Notes: a model not told the origin generated them from the letters alone. Counted from the first letter of the stretch, positions 19,650-28,583 are shown. The stretch is 58,068 nucleotides of DNA from Rhodanobacter sp. (GCA_027450005.1 DAIDKO010000164.1:1-58068); one strand, 5' to 3'. Numbers and translations are program-made.

Positions 19650-19748
19650 CTACTTGCGCGGACCCAGGCGGTCGCAGACCCGCAGGAAGCCGAGCAGCGC
19701 CGCACTCATCGCGAACAGGAACAACAGGTAGAGCAGGTCCATCGGCAT
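19650..19748 (-). CDS. Small membrane protein ahead of kdpF
   Basis: 32 residues (30 if the second ATG at 19742 is used): one hydrophobic helix MDLLYLLFLFAMSAALLGFL followed by RVCDRLGPRK. It is 55 bp upstream of kdpF on the same strand. Small single-helix proteins ending near a [LV]CxRL motif are found at this place in other bacteria, so it is probably a genuine kdp-associated microprotein. Function is unknown; a role in pump assembly or regulation is inferred. It lacks a strong ribosome site. Confidence 0.65.
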   Translation of the reverse strand: MPMDLLYLLFLFAMSAALLGFLRVCDRLGPRK

Positions 19749-19818
19749 CGGCTCAGGGAAACGACGCCGCGCACTCTAGGCAGCGGCGCATATGAAAGGG
19801 GTAGCGATCCGCGGCCTG

Positions 19819-19833
19819 CGCGTATAGAACGCG
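19819..19833. promoter_or_regulatory. Palindrome in the kdp upstream region
   Basis: CGCGTATAGAACGCG has 5-bp inverted arms and lies about 70 bp upstream of the first kdp-associated start, in an AT-richer patch. It is a candidate KdpE operator or promoter element of the minus-strand kdp operon; no consensus match is claimed. Confidence 0.3.
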
Positions 19834-19916
19834 TAAATTTTTGGGTTTCCCGCCGCAGGGTCGAAGCGCGCAAACGGCCATGGACCGCCGGGTACGGCTC
19901 CGGCGCGGGCTACCCG

Positions 19917-19922
19917 TATAAT
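19917..19922 (+). promoter_or_regulatory. -10 element of ispB
   Basis: A perfect TATAAT 26 bp before the ispB start, in otherwise very GC-rich sequence. No good -35 hexamer is seen at 17 bp, so it may be an extended or activator-dependent promoter. Confidence 0.45.
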
Positions 19923-19948
19923 TCCGCGAACCTGCCAAAAGCCCGCCC

Positions 19949-20950
19949 ATGAACTCGATTCCAGCCGACGCCCCACGCCCCGCCGACTTCGCCGCCGTAC
20001 GCGCGCTCGCCGACGCCGACATGCGCCGCATCGACGCGCTGATCCGCGCACGACTGGCCTCGGACGTGGTGCTGATCAACCAGATCGCCGAGCACATCAT
20101 CGCCGGCGGCGGCAAGCGGCTGCGGCCGATGCTGCACGCGCTGGCCGCGCGCGCCGCGGGCTACCACGGCGAACAGCACGTGAAGCTGGCCGCGGTGATC
20201 GAGTTCATCCACACCTCCACCCTGCTGCACGACGACGTGGTGGACGAATCCGGCCTGCGCCGCGGCCGGCAGACCGCCAATGCGCTGTGGGGCAATGCCG
20301 CCAGCGTGCTGGTCGGCGACTTCCTCTACTCGCGCTCGTTCCAGCTGATGGTGGAACTGGACGACATGCGCGTGATGCGCATCCTCGCCGACACCACCAA
20401 CACCATCGCCGAAGGCGAGGTGCTGCAGCTGCTCAACATCGGCAACGCCGACGTGGACGAGGCGGCGTACCTCGCGGTGATCGAGCGCAAGACCGCGGTG
20501 CTGTTCGCCGCCGCCACCGAACTCGGCGGCCTGCTGGGCGGCCTGTCTGCGGGCCAGGTTTCCGCGCTGCGCCGCTACGGCATGGAGCTGGGCTACGCCT
20601 TCCAGATCGCCGACGACCTGCTGGACTACACCAGCGACGCCGATACTCTGGGCAAGAACATCGGCGACGACCTCGCCGAAGGCAAGCCCACCCTGCCGCT
20701 GATCTACGCCCTGCAGAGCGCCACGCCGGAACAGGTGGCCTCGCTGCGCCACGCCATCGAGCACGGCGGGCTGGACTCGCTGGACCGCATCGTCGCCGCG
20801 ATCCGCGACTCCGGCGCGCTGGAGCGCACCCGCGCACGTGCCGAGGCGCACGCCAACGCCGCGCACGAAGCCCTGGCCGCCCTGCCCGCCTCTACCTGGC
20901 GTGACGCGCTGGCCACGCTGGCGGACTATTCCGTGCAGCGCACGTTCTGA
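19949..20950 (+). CDS. ispB: Octaprenyl/polyprenyl diphosphate synthase
   Basis: 333 residues with both aspartate-rich motifs of trans-polyprenyl synthases: the first DDxxD at residues 95-99 (LLHDDVVDES) and the second near 224 (QIADDLLDYT). It also has GGGKRLRPML near the N-terminus. The enzyme extends farnesyl diphosphate with isopentenyl diphosphate to make the quinone side chain. Length is normal for IspB. The Nudix gene follows eight bp downstream and is probably cotranscribed. Confidence 0.95.
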   Translation: MNSIPADAPRPADFAAVRALADADMRRIDALIRARLASDVVLINQIAEHIIAGGGKRLRPMLHALAARAAGYHGEQHVKLAAVIEFIHTSTLLHDDVVDESGLRRGRQTANALWGNAASVLVGDFLYSRSFQLMVELDDMRVMRILADTTNTIAEGEVLQLLNIGNADVDEAAYLAVIERKTAVLFAAATELGGLLGGLSAGQVSALRRYGMELGYAFQIADDLLDYTSDADTLGKNIGDDLAEGKPTLPLIYALQSATPEQVASLRHAIEHGGLDSLDRIVAAIRDSGALERTRARAEAHANAAHEALAALPASTWRDALATLADYSVQRTF

Positions 20951-20958
20951 TCGCCGCG

Positions 20959-21525
20959 ATGACGATGCCCGACGATTTGCGTCCCGCCGATGCCGACGCG
21001 CCGGTGGAAACCCTGTACCAAGGCCGCTGGCTGAGCCTGCGCAAGCGCGGCCGCTGGGAATACGTCGAACGCAACAACCCCGGCGGCGCGGCCATCGTGA
21101 TCGCGGTGACGCCGGACGACCGCGTGCTGTTCGTCGAGCAATACCGCGTGGCGATCCAGTCGCGCACGATCGAGATGCCCGCGGGCCTGGTCGGCGACCT
21201 CGCCGGGCAGGAAGACGAAAGCCTCGTGCTGGCCGCGCAGCGCGAGCTGGAAGAGGAGACCGGCTGGCGCTGCGACCACGCGGTCCTGCTGCACCAGGGC
21301 CCGTCGTCCGCCGGCATGAGCACCGAGATGATCGCCTACGTGCGCGCCTTCGACCTGGTCAAGGTGGGCGCCGGCGGCGGCGATGCCAGCGAGAACATCG
21401 TGATGCACGAGGTGCCCCGCAACGAGGCCGGCGCATGGCTGTTCGCGCGTGCGGCCGAGGGGTATTCGATCGACCCGAAGTTGTTTGCGGGCTTGTGGTT
21501 GCTGGAGCACGCGGGCGCTGGCTGA
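20959..21525 (+). CDS. Nudix hydrolase, ADP-ribose pyrophosphatase type
   Basis: 188 residues. The Nudix box is seen as MPAGLVGDLAGQ...RELEEETGW, with the metal-binding REL-x-EE core intact; the glycine-to-glutamate spacing is slightly longer than the strict pattern, as in several NudF-like proteins. Such enzymes cleave ADP-ribose or similar nucleoside diphosphate compounds. The substrate is not proved by sequence. It closely follows ispB. Confidence 0.85.
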   Translation: MTMPDDLRPADADAPVETLYQGRWLSLRKRGRWEYVERNNPGGAAIVIAVTPDDRVLFVEQYRVAIQSRTIEMPAGLVGDLAGQEDESLVLAAQRELEEETGWRCDHAVLLHQGPSSAGMSTEMIAYVRAFDLVKVGAGGGDASENIVMHEVPRNEAGAWLFARAAEGYSIDPKLFAGLWLLEHAGAG

Positions 21526-21584
21526 GCTTGCTGGAGGCTTTCTGCCTTAGGCAATGGCGTAGGTGGTCGTCTTGCGCAAGGAAC

Positions 21585-21624
21585 AAAAAAGCGGTTCCGA
21601 GCGCATGCCGGCGCTCGAAACCGC
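21585..21624 (-). terminator. Rho-independent terminator of tpx
   Basis: A long stem (GCGGTT and a GAGCGC block paired across a short loop, 21591-21624) followed on the minus strand by six U residues. It ends the tpx transcript 25 bp after the stop. Confidence 0.85.
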
Positions 21625-21649
21625 CCTGTTACTTGCGAAACCGCGAAAC

Positions 21650-22150
21650 TCACGCCAACGCTTTGAGCGCCGCGTCGTAATCCGGCTCGTGTGTGATCTC
21701 GTCCACCAGCTCGGCATGGATCACCTTGTCGTGCTCGTCCAGCACCACCACCGCGCGGGCGGCGACACCGGCCAGCGGGCCTTCGGCGATCGCCACGCCG
21801 TAGTCGAGCAGGAACTCGCGGCCGCGCATCAGCGACAGCATCTGCACGTGGGTGATGCCTTCCGCGCCGCAGAAGCGGCCCTGCGCGAACGGCAGGTCGG
21901 CGGAGATGCACAGCACCACGGTGTTGGCGAGCTTGGCTGCCAGCTCGTTGAAGCGGCGCACCGAGGTCGCGCACACGCCGGTGTCCACGCTGGGGAAAAT
22001 GTTCAGCACCTTGCGCTTGCCGGCGTAATTGGCCAAGGTGACGTCGGACAGGTCGCCGCCAACCAGGCGGAACGCTGGGGCCGGTTCGCCGGACACCGGG
22101 AAACCGCCGTCGACGCGCACCGGCTGGCCCTTGAAGTTGACTGTGGACAT
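21650..22150 (-). CDS. tpx: Thiol peroxidase (atypical 2-Cys peroxiredoxin)
   Basis: 166 residues from the ATG at 22150, with GAGG about eight bases upstream. The peroxidatic Cys60 is in [12 protein letters not shown] and the resolving Cys94 is in QGRFCGAE, the pairing typical of Tpx. It reduces alkyl and lipid hydroperoxides with thioredoxin. The longer frame to 22258 has no conserved sequence. It lies just downstream of fnr but ends at its own terminator. Confidence 0.96.
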   Translation of the reverse strand: MSTVNFKGQPVRVDGGFPVSGEPAPAFRLVGGDLSDVTLANYAGKRKVLNIFPSVDTGVCATSVRRFNELAAKLANTVVLCISADLPFAQGRFCGAEGITHVQMLSLMRGREFLLDYGVAIAEGPLAGVAARAVVVLDEHDKVIHAELVDEITHEPDYDAALKALA

Positions 22151-22286
22151 GAAGCACCTCGGGATGGGATAGGGGACCCTAAGTAAAGCATGCCCCTGGC
22201 TAGGAAAACGATCAGCCACTTGACAGCGACATGCATCGCTCCCATGCCCCATCGGCACCTCCGGGCATCAACCTGGACCCGCGGTG

Positions 22287-23096
22287 CTACTCCGGCAGCA
22301 GGCTGGCGCCGATTTCGCGCAACTTCGCCATGTCGCGCAGCACCAGTTCGCGGCCTTCCAGCGCGATGAGCCCCTGGTTGCGGAAACGGGTGAGCACTCG
22401 GCTCACCGTTTCGGCGGCAAGCCGAAGGAAATTGGCGATGTCGCCGCGCGACATGCTGAGGTGGAAGCGATCGGAGTACAGGCCGCGCGCCGCGTAGCGG
22501 GTTGAGAGGTCAATCAGGAACGCGGCCATGCGCTCGTCCGCAGCGTGGTCTCCGGCCAGCAGCGCAACCGCGCTGAGTTCTTTGCTGATGAGCCGGAACA
22601 GGTGCTGCTGCACCGCCGGCATGCGCGCGGCTAGCGCGCTCATCGCGGGAAAGGAGAAGCGGCAGCACCAGGTGTCTTCCAACGCTATAGCATCGCAGGG
22701 AAAGTGATCGGGGTAGATCGCGTTGAGTCCCACCACCTCGCCCGGCAGGTAGAAACCCAGCACCTGCTCGTTGCCGTCCCGGTCGAACATCCGCGTCTTC
22801 ACCGAGCCGGCGCGCACCGCGTAGATCGCCCGGAACGGGTCGCCGGTGCGGAAGATGTGCTCGCCCGCGCGGAACGGCCCCGCGTGTTCGACTAGGCAAT
22901 GCAGATCGAGCAGCTCAGGCTTGCCGTAGCCCACCGCGGTGCAGGCTAGCGAGCACGCGCAGGTGCTGCAGAAGCGCGTATCATTGCCGTCGTTGGCAAT
23001 CGGCTTCGGGATCGAGTGCAATCGTGGTTCTGGTTGGCTGGATGACATAGCGGTTACATTGTTGGTGTTCGTAGCACTGCGAACAGCCGTCATCAT
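22287..23096 (-). CDS. fnr: FNR-type oxygen-sensing transcription regulator
   Basis: Up to 269 residues; an ATG at 23048 (codon 17) is an alternative start. The N-terminal cluster has Cys43, 46, 48 and 52, including the C-x2-C-x5-C spacing of FNR, and an internal Cys134 (HFPCDAIALED) fits the fourth ligand of an oxygen-labile [4Fe-4S] centre. A cAMP-receptor-like beta roll follows. The recognition helix AAETVSRVLTRF keeps the E-x-x-S-R residues that read TTGAT sites. It likely switches genes on when oxygen is low. It lies 13 bp behind fpr. Confidence 0.93.
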   Translation of the reverse strand: MMTAVRSATNTNNVTAMSSSQPEPRLHSIPKPIANDGNDTRFCSTCACSLACTAVGYGKPELLDLHCLVEHAGPFRAGEHIFRTGDPFRAIYAVRAGSVKTRMFDRDGNEQVLGFYLPGEVVGLNAIYPDHFPCDAIALEDTWCCRFSFPAMSALAARMPAVQQHLFRLISKELSAVALLAGDHAADERMAAFLIDLSTRYAARGLYSDRFHLSMSRGDIANFLRLAAETVSRVLTRFRNQGLIALEGRELVLRDMAKLREIGASLLPE

Positions 23097-23109
23097 ACGC
23101 AGTCGCCGG

Positions 23110-23886
23110 TCACTTCTCCACGAACGCCCGCTCGATCACGTAGTCACCCGGCTCGCGGGTGCGTGGCGAAGCCTTGAAGCCGCGGCCGTCCAGCAGCGCG
23201 CAGAGGTCATCCAGCATCGCCGGGCTACCGCACAGCATTACACGATCGGTCTCCGGGTTGAGCGGCGGCAGACCGGTGGCCTCGCCCATCATGCCGTCGG
23301 CGATCGCGTCGGTGATGCGCCCGCGGTTGCGGAACGGCTCGCGGGTGACGGTCGGATAGTAGATCAGCTTTTCGCGCACCAACTCGCCGAGGTATTCGTG
23401 TTGCGGCAGCTCGTGCTCCAGATAGTGCGCGTAGGCAAGGTCGTTGATGTGGCGCACACCGTGCGCAAGCACGATCCTGTCGTAGCGCTCGTAGGTGTCC
23501 GGATCGCGGATGATGCTCAGGAACGGTGCCAGCCCGGTACCGGTGCCGAGCAGGTAAAGGTGCTTGCCGGGCTTGAGATCGGTGAGCACCAGGGTACCGG
23601 TGGGCTTGCGCGTGACGATCAGCGGATCGCCCGGCTTGAGGTGCTGCAGCCGCGAGGTGAGCGGGCCATTCGGCACCTTGATCGAGAAGAACTCCAGGTG
23701 TTCCTCCCAGCTCGCACTGGCGATGGAGTAGGCCCGCATCAACGGACGGCTCTCGCTCTTCAGCCCGATCATCACGAACTGCCCGCTGTCGAAACGGAAG
23801 CCCGGATCGCGCGTGGTGCGGAAGGAGAAAAGCGTATCGTTCCAGTGCTGCACGTCGATCACGTGCTCGGTCGCGAAGGCCACCAT
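23110..23886 (-). CDS. fpr: Ferredoxin/flavodoxin-NADP+ reductase
   Basis: 258 residues from the ATG at 23886. The FAD-binding motif RAYSIAS and the NADP-binding stretch LLGTGTGLAPFLSIIRD are both present, and the C-terminal ALLDGRGFKASPRTREPGDYVIE is typical of bacterial Fpr. It moves electrons between NADPH and ferredoxin or flavodoxin, feeding iron-sulfur and oxidative-stress enzymes. The open frame runs to 24156, but upstream residues are not conserved. It is followed at once by fnr, suggesting an fpr-fnr operon. Confidence 0.93.
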   Translation of the reverse strand: MVAFATEHVIDVQHWNDTLFSFRTTRDPGFRFDSGQFVMIGLKSESRPLMRAYSIASASWEEHLEFFSIKVPNGPLTSRLQHLKPGDPLIVTRKPTGTLVLTDLKPGKHLYLLGTGTGLAPFLSIIRDPDTYERYDRIVLAHGVRHINDLAYAHYLEHELPQHEYLGELVREKLIYYPTVTREPFRNRGRITDAIADGMMGEATGLPPLNPETDRVMLCGSPAMLDDLCALLDGRGFKASPRTREPGDYVIERAFVEK

Positions 23887-24280
23887 GGGTGTTCGATCTC
23901 GGATTACATGTCGGGGAAATGTGCTGCCTGGAGGCGGCACGGGCTCGCACAGGACTGGGCTTGCGAGTGGCCGCGCGCTGGCGCAGCTATACCAGCATTT
24001 TACGCGATCCACAGCGCACTTGCCCGGGATTTTCTGCGACAAAATGCCCGCGGCGCAGGCGCAGGGAAGGAGCCACAAACGAATACCGCACGGGGCTCCC
24101 CAACCCGGCGGGAAGCACACCAGCCGGGAGTCGATGGGCAGGCGAAGCGCTGGCAATCAAACTCCTGCGCGAGGCTCAGGGCTGGCAGGCCGGTAAAGAA
24201 GACGCGCTGCAGAACGAGGCGACCAAGATCGCCCTGCGACAAGCGCGCTGCATAACCCCTCACGGATCAAGTCGGTGACT
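23887..24280. other. Intergenic region without a supported gene
   Basis: About 390 bp between the fpr start and the terminator hairpin at 24281-24322. Open frames here have no recognisable domain or ribosome site and are not called. It should hold the fpr-fnr promoter; I see no exact FNR box in it. Confidence 0.5.
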
Positions 24281-24322
24281 GCTTAACGAAACGCGCGTGC
24301 GCTTGCACAAGCGCACGCGCGT
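24281..24322 (-). terminator. Long perfect hairpin, probable terminator
   Basis: A 15-bp perfect stem (ACGCGCGTGCGCTTG with its complement) around a 2-base loop at 24291-24322. On the minus strand it is followed by a short T-rich tract (TTTCGTT), and it lies about 40 bp past the stop of the gene at 24361. The tract is weak, so it may instead protect or structure the RNA. Confidence 0.5.
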
Positions 24323-24360
24323 GGCGGGACCGCGGAGCCCGCATTGTCTCTTGAACGATG

Positions 24361-24732
24361 TCAGTGCCCGATCTGATTGCTGTTGGCGTTGAGCTCCTGG
24401 TTCAACGCCTTCTGCTGCGTCTTGGTGATGTAGCCCCCGTTGGCCTTCGCGTCGGCGCGCTGCTGCTGCGCCACCGAGCGGTCAGTGGTGCGCATGGCCT
24501 TTGCCTGCGCGTGCGTGAGGTCACCCTCACGCACTTCATTGGTAATGCGCCGGTTCTGCCGGTGGGTGCGGTCCATCACATGGTCGCGACGCGGATGCTT
24601 ATGCTCGAAACGATGATCGCGGCGCTCGCGAGCGATATGTTCGTGGTGCTCGCGCGCGATGCTGGGTGCGGCGACGGCGAACGCCGTCAGGCTGAGTAGG
24701 ATCAGGCAGTTGATGCGGGTGGAAAGGCGCAT
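24361..24732 (-). CDS. Small secreted His/Arg-rich protein
   Basis: 123 residues from the ATG at 24732, with GAGGAG upstream. The signal peptide ends about AVAAPSIA. A His/Arg-rich stretch follows (REHHEHIARERRDHRFEHKH), and a C-terminal segment ends NQELNANSNQIGH. That ending recurs in uncharacterised proteobacterial periplasmic proteins. The histidines suggest metal binding, which is inference. It is probably monocistronic. Confidence 0.7.
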   Translation of the reverse strand: MRLSTRINCLILLSLTAFAVAAPSIAREHHEHIARERRDHRFEHKHPRRDHVMDRTHRQNRRITNEVREGDLTHAQAKAMRTTDRSVAQQQRADAKANGGYITKTQQKALNQELNANSNQIGH

Positions 24733-25066
24733 GGCAATCTCCTCGGTGAACGGAGCACGACTGCTCCGGTGTGGGTTGGGAACGCGGCCAAGATGGAAGT
24801 GTTGACCGGGTCCACCCACCGTAAGGCGCTTGTTCAGCTTGGCGGCGCGGCGCGCGCATGCTCAGCGGCCGATCGAGTCCCAAGCGCATCGTGGCGTTCC
24901 CCTGGCCGAATCCCGGACCGTCCTGCTCGCGGGTGGTCGGGTGCCGGCAGGACGCACATGCCACGGCCATCGACGCACGGGCTTCAGCGCCGGCTCTAAA
25001 GGTAGGAGACAAGCATCCATGCGGCCTCTGAGCTAAGCTGATCACGGAGCCGGCGGCCCCTTTTCG
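24733..25066. other. Divergent intergenic region, no gene seen
   Basis: About 330 bp between the His-rich gene and dusA, presumably holding both promoters. Antisense open frames have no recognisable features. A half-palindromic TTGACCGGGTCCA near 24800 resembles the FNR-like sites elsewhere but is imperfect. Confidence 0.4.
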
Positions 25067-26125
25067 ATGGAAAGTCCGACGCGTTTTCCGGTTGGATCAG
25101 CATGTTGTCAAAGAAGCCGACTGTACCCAGTGACTGATATCAAGCGTACGGCATTGAATGCGAACGACTGGCGCCTGTCCGTCGCCCCGATGATGGACTG
25201 GACGGACCGGCACTGCCGCTTCTTCCACCGCCTGCTCTCCTCGCACGCGCGGCTGTACACCGAGATGGTGACCAGCACGGCGCTGGTGCGCGGCCGGCAG
25301 TTGCGCCTGCTCGAACACAGCCACGAGGAACACCCCGTCGCGCTGCAACTCGGTGGCAGCGAGCCGGCCGAGCTGGCCGAGGCGGCGCGGCTGGGCGCCG
25401 CCGCCGGCTACGACGAGATCAACCTCAACGTGGGCTGCCCGTCCGACCGCGTGCAGTCCGGCCGCTTCGGCGCCTGCCTGATGTACGAGCCGGCTCTGGT
25501 GGCCGACTGCGTGAAAGCCATGCGCGACGCGGTGAGCGTACCGGTCACGGTGAAATGCCGCATCGGCGTGGATGAGCAGGACGAATACGCCGATCTGCAG
25601 CGCTTTACCGAGACTATGCTGGAGGCCGGCGTCGAGGTCCTGGTGGTGCATGCCCGCAAGGCCTGGCTGAAAGGCCTGTCGCCAAAGGAAAACCGCGAGA
25701 TCCCGCCGCTCGACTACCCGCGCGTACACCGCTTGAAGCGTGAGTTTCCGCAGCTGGTGGTGGCGATCAACGGCGGCATCACCACGGTGGAACAGGTGCA
25801 GGCCCAGCTGGTCGAACTGGACGGAGTGATGCTGGGCCGTGCGGCCTACCACGACCCGTTTGTCCTGGCCCGGCTCGAGCATGCGCTTTATGGCACGCAG
25901 CTGCCGAGCCGCGAGTCGATACTGCGTCGCCTGCGTCCCTACATCGAGGCCGAGCTGGCGCGCGGCACCGCGCTCAAGCACATCACCCGCCACCTGCTCG
26001 GTCTGTACCAGGGCGAGCCGGGGGCACGCGGTTTCCGCCGCACGCTCAGCGAGGGCGCGCATCTGCCCGGTGCCGGCTGGGAGCTGGTCGCAAAGGCGAT
26101 CGAGCCGCTGCGCGCGGCGGCGTGA
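25067..26125 (+). CDS. dusA: tRNA-dihydrouridine synthase A
   Basis: Up to 352 residues. An in-frame GTG at 25130 is an alternative start, since conservation begins around WRLSVAPMMDWTDRHCR. The flavin-binding core has INLNVGCPSDRVQSGRFGAC with the catalytic cysteine at its end, then VKCRIGVDE, VVHARKAWLKGLSPKENRE and a VAINGGI phosphate-binding loop. DusA reduces uridine in the tRNA D-loop. Family length (about 330 residues) favours the shorter start. Confidence 0.95.
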   Translation: MESPTRFPVGSACCQRSRLYPVTDIKRTALNANDWRLSVAPMMDWTDRHCRFFHRLLSSHARLYTEMVTSTALVRGRQLRLLEHSHEEHPVALQLGGSEPAELAEAARLGAAAGYDEINLNVGCPSDRVQSGRFGACLMYEPALVADCVKAMRDAVSVPVTVKCRIGVDEQDEYADLQRFTETMLEAGVEVLVVHARKAWLKGLSPKENREIPPLDYPRVHRLKREFPQLVVAINGGITTVEQVQAQLVELDGVMLGRAAYHDPFVLARLEHALYGTQLPSRESILRRLRPYIEAELARGTALKHITRHLLGLYQGEPGARGFRRTLSEGAHLPGAGWELVAKAIEPLRAAA

Positions 26126-26207
26126 CAGCGGCTGCCCGTCCGGTCACTATTCAGGCCGGGCCGCCCAAACTGAACAGCCATCACCCGATCATGGCCGAAG
26201 CCTCTCC

Positions 26208-26519
26208 ATGAAAACCCGCCACATCCTGCCGCTGGTCCTGCTGCTTGTGCTGGCCCTCAGCCCTGCGATGGCGCAGACGCGGGCCAAGCCGACCGAACTC
26301 AGCCTCGGCGAAGCCGTGAGCCAGGTCCAGAGGGAAACCCGCGGGCAGGTGCTGTCGGCGGAATCGCGACGCTGGGACCGCCGCACCGAGTACCGCATCA
26401 AAGTGCTCACGCCGCAGGGCCACGTGAAGGTAATGACGATACTCGCCAACGCCCGCCCGATTACCCCGCCCAACCGCAACCCGTACGGCCGGCATGCCGG
26501 CACGAAGGAGAGACACTGA
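26208..26519 (+). CDS. Small periplasmic PepSY-like protein ahead of a PhoP-like regulator
   Basis: 103 residues. The signal peptide ends ALSPAMAQ. A PepSY-like segment follows: LSLGEAVSQVQRETRGQVLS and YRIKVLTPQGHVKVM. Its stop overlaps the regulator start (TGATG at 26517-26521), so it is the first gene of a three-gene signalling operon. PepSY proteins here may act as a periplasmic inhibitor or sensor adaptor; that role is inferred from context. Confidence 0.8.
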   Translation: MKTRHILPLVLLLVLALSPAMAQTRAKPTELSLGEAVSQVQRETRGQVLSAESRRWDRRTEYRIKVLTPQGHVKVMTILANARPITPPNRNPYGRHAGTKERH

Positions 26520-27208
26520 TGCGCATCCTCTTGGTGGAAGACGAAGCCCCGCTGCGCGAGACGCTGGCGGCGCGCCTGAAGCGCGACGGCTTCGCCGTCG
26601 ACGCGGCGCAAGACGGCGAAGAGGCGCTGTACCTCGGCCGCGAAGTGCCGTTCGACCTCGCCATCATCGACCTGGGCCTACCCAAGATGTCCGGCATGGA
26701 CCTGATCAAGGCGCTGCGCGAGGCCGGCCAACGCTATCCCATGCTGATCCTCACTGCGCGCGGCGGCTGGCAGGACAAGGTGGAAGGGCTTAAGCAGGGT
26801 GCCGACGACTACCTGGTCAAGCCGTTCCACGTCGAGGAACTGCTGGCCCGCATCAACGCGCTGGTGCGCCGCGCCAGCGGCTGGTCCAAGCCGGTGCTGG
26901 CCTGCGGCCCGATCAAGCTGGACACCACCGCGCAGACGGTGACGGTGGAGGACAAGATCGTCGACCTCACCAGCTACGAGTACAAGGTGCTGGAATACCT
27001 GATGCTGCACGCCGGCGAACTGGTCTCCAAGGCCGACCTCACCGAGCACATCTACCAGCAGGACTTCGACCGCGACTCCAACGTGCTCGAAGTCTTCATC
27101 GGCCGCCTGCGCCGCAAGCTGGACCCGGAAGGCGCCCTGAAGCCCATCGAGACCGTGCGTGGACGCGGATACCGCTTTGCCATCCCCCGCACCGACGGCG
27201 ACGAATGA
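26519..27208 (+). CDS. PhoP-like OmpR-family response regulator
   Basis: 229 residues. The receiver has phospho-acceptor D51 (LAIIDLGLPKMSG) and a DDYLVKPFHVEEL switch region; a winged-helix output domain follows (FIGRLRRKLDPEG, VRGRGYRF). With the downstream kinase it resembles PhoPQ-type pairs that control envelope and magnesium responses. The assignment to PhoP rather than another OmpR member is by resemblance. Confidence 0.85.
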   Translation: MRILLVEDEAPLRETLAARLKRDGFAVDAAQDGEEALYLGREVPFDLAIIDLGLPKMSGMDLIKALREAGQRYPMLILTARGGWQDKVEGLKQGADDYLVKPFHVEELLARINALVRRASGWSKPVLACGPIKLDTTAQTVTVEDKIVDLTSYEYKVLEYLMLHAGELVSKADLTEHIYQQDFDRDSNVLEVFIGRLRRKLDPEGALKPIETVRGRGYRFAIPRTDGDE

Positions 27209-28583
27209 GCCCGCACCGCGCCGCCCGTTGTCGCTGGCGGCGCGTTCGGCGATCACCACCGGGTTCGTGCTGGCCGCCTTCCTCGGCCTGGTCGGCGTGG
27301 TCATGGCCGTGGCCAGGAAGCAGAGCGCGCTGAACAGCCTGCAGAACCAGCTGCGAGACGCCGCGATCACCGACATCATCACACACACCGACGCCAACCG
27401 CGACGGCCGCCTGCTGCCGCCCGACTCGCCGCCGCAGAAGTTCTCGCAGCCCGGCTCCGGCCTCTACGCGGTGATCCTCGGCCCGGACGGCTACCGCTGG
27501 GAATCCGCCTCGGCCATCGGCCACGATTTCCGCTTCCTCAGGCCGATGCAGCCGGGCGACCGCGTATTCGCCGGCCCGGTTGAAACACGCATGGGGCGGC
27601 TGTACTACTTTGCCATCGGCGTGTCGTTCGACTACCTCGGCGACAAGTCCACGCCCGCCACCGTCATGGTGGCGCAGACTGAGCAGCAGCTCGAAGGCGA
27701 GAACGCGGTGTACCGGCGCACGCTGGCGCTGTGGCTGTCGGTGCTGGGCCTGCTGCTGATCGCGCTGCAATTGCTGCTGCTGCGCTGGAGTCTCACCCCG
27801 CTGCGCAAGGTGGCCAACGACATGAGCCGCGTCGAGCATGGCGACAGCGACCACCTGGACAGCCAGTATCCGCTGGAACTCACCGGCCTCACCGAGCGCA
27901 TCAACGCCTTCATCGACAGCGAGCGCGAGCAGCGCACGCGTTACCGCCATACCCTGGCCGACCTCGCGCACAGCCTGAAGACGCCGCTGGCGGTGATCCG
28001 TTCGCAGATGGAATCGTCCAACAATGAACCCGTGCGGCGCGACGTGCTCGACCAAGTACGCCGCATGGACGAGCTGGTTGCCTACCAGCTGGCCCGCGCC
28101 GCCACCTCCGGGCGCCAGACCTTTGCCGCCGCGATCTCCATCGCCAGCCACGCCGAAGACCTGGTGCAAAGCCTAGAGAAGGTCTATGCCGCGAAGAACG
28201 TGCTGTGCGAATTCGACATCGCGGACGGCGCCTCCTTCCACGGCGAGTTGAACGACCTGCTGGAACTGATGGGCAACCTGCTGGAAAACGCCTTCAAGTG
28301 GACGCGCCACCACGTGCTGCTGGTGGTACAGAAGCTCCCCCAGCCCGGCCGTACCCGCCCCGGACTGCTGATCAGCGTGGAGGACGACGGCCCCGGCATC
28401 GCCGAGGACAAGATCGAGAAGGTGCTGCAGCGCGGCGTGCGCGGTGACGAGCGCGTGCAGGGCCATGGTATCGGCCTGTCCATCGTGCAGGACATCGTTC
28501 GCGCCTATCGCGGCGAACTCACGGTGGATCGTTCGCCCGACTTTGGCGGTGCGCGTTTCAGCGTACGTTTGCCGCCGGACTGA
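27159..28583 (+). CDS. PhoQ-like sensor histidine kinase
   Basis: 474 residues if the GTG at 27159 is used, which overlaps the regulator by 50 bp. An in-frame TTG at 27228, after the regulator stop, is an alternative, and no ribosome site decides. Two membrane helices (about 35-58 and 190-213) flank a periplasmic sensor domain. A HAMP region and the His box ADLAHSLKTPLAV (His near residue 271) follow, then ATPase motifs (NLLENAFKWT, DDGPGIAED, GHGIGLSIV). It pairs with the preceding regulator. Confidence 0.85.
   Translation: MDADTALPSPAPTATNEPAPRRPLSLAARSAITTGFVLAAFLGLVGVVMAVARKQSALNSLQNQLRDAAITDIITHTDANRDGRLLPPDSPPQKFSQPGSGLYAVILGPDGYRWESASAIGHDFRFLRPMQPGDRVFAGPVETRMGRLYYFAIGVSFDYLGDKSTPATVMVAQTEQQLEGENAVYRRTLALWLSVLGLLLIALQLLLLRWSLTPLRKVANDMSRVEHGDSDHLDSQYPLELTGLTERINAFIDSEREQRTRYRHTLADLAHSLKTPLAVIRSQMESSNNEPVRRDVLDQVRRMDELVAYQLARAATSGRQTFAAAISIASHAEDLVQSLEKVYAAKNVLCEFDIADGASFHGELNDLLELMGNLLENAFKWTRHHVLLVVQKLPQPGRTRPGLLISVEDDGPGIAEDKIEKVLQRGVRGDERVQGHGIGLSIVQDIVRAYRGELTVDRSPDFGGARFSVRLPPD

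Noticed and set aside
23889..24278. 129-codon forward frame upstream of fpr
   Set aside because: No ribosome site, no recognisable domain and a composition unlike the real genes around it.
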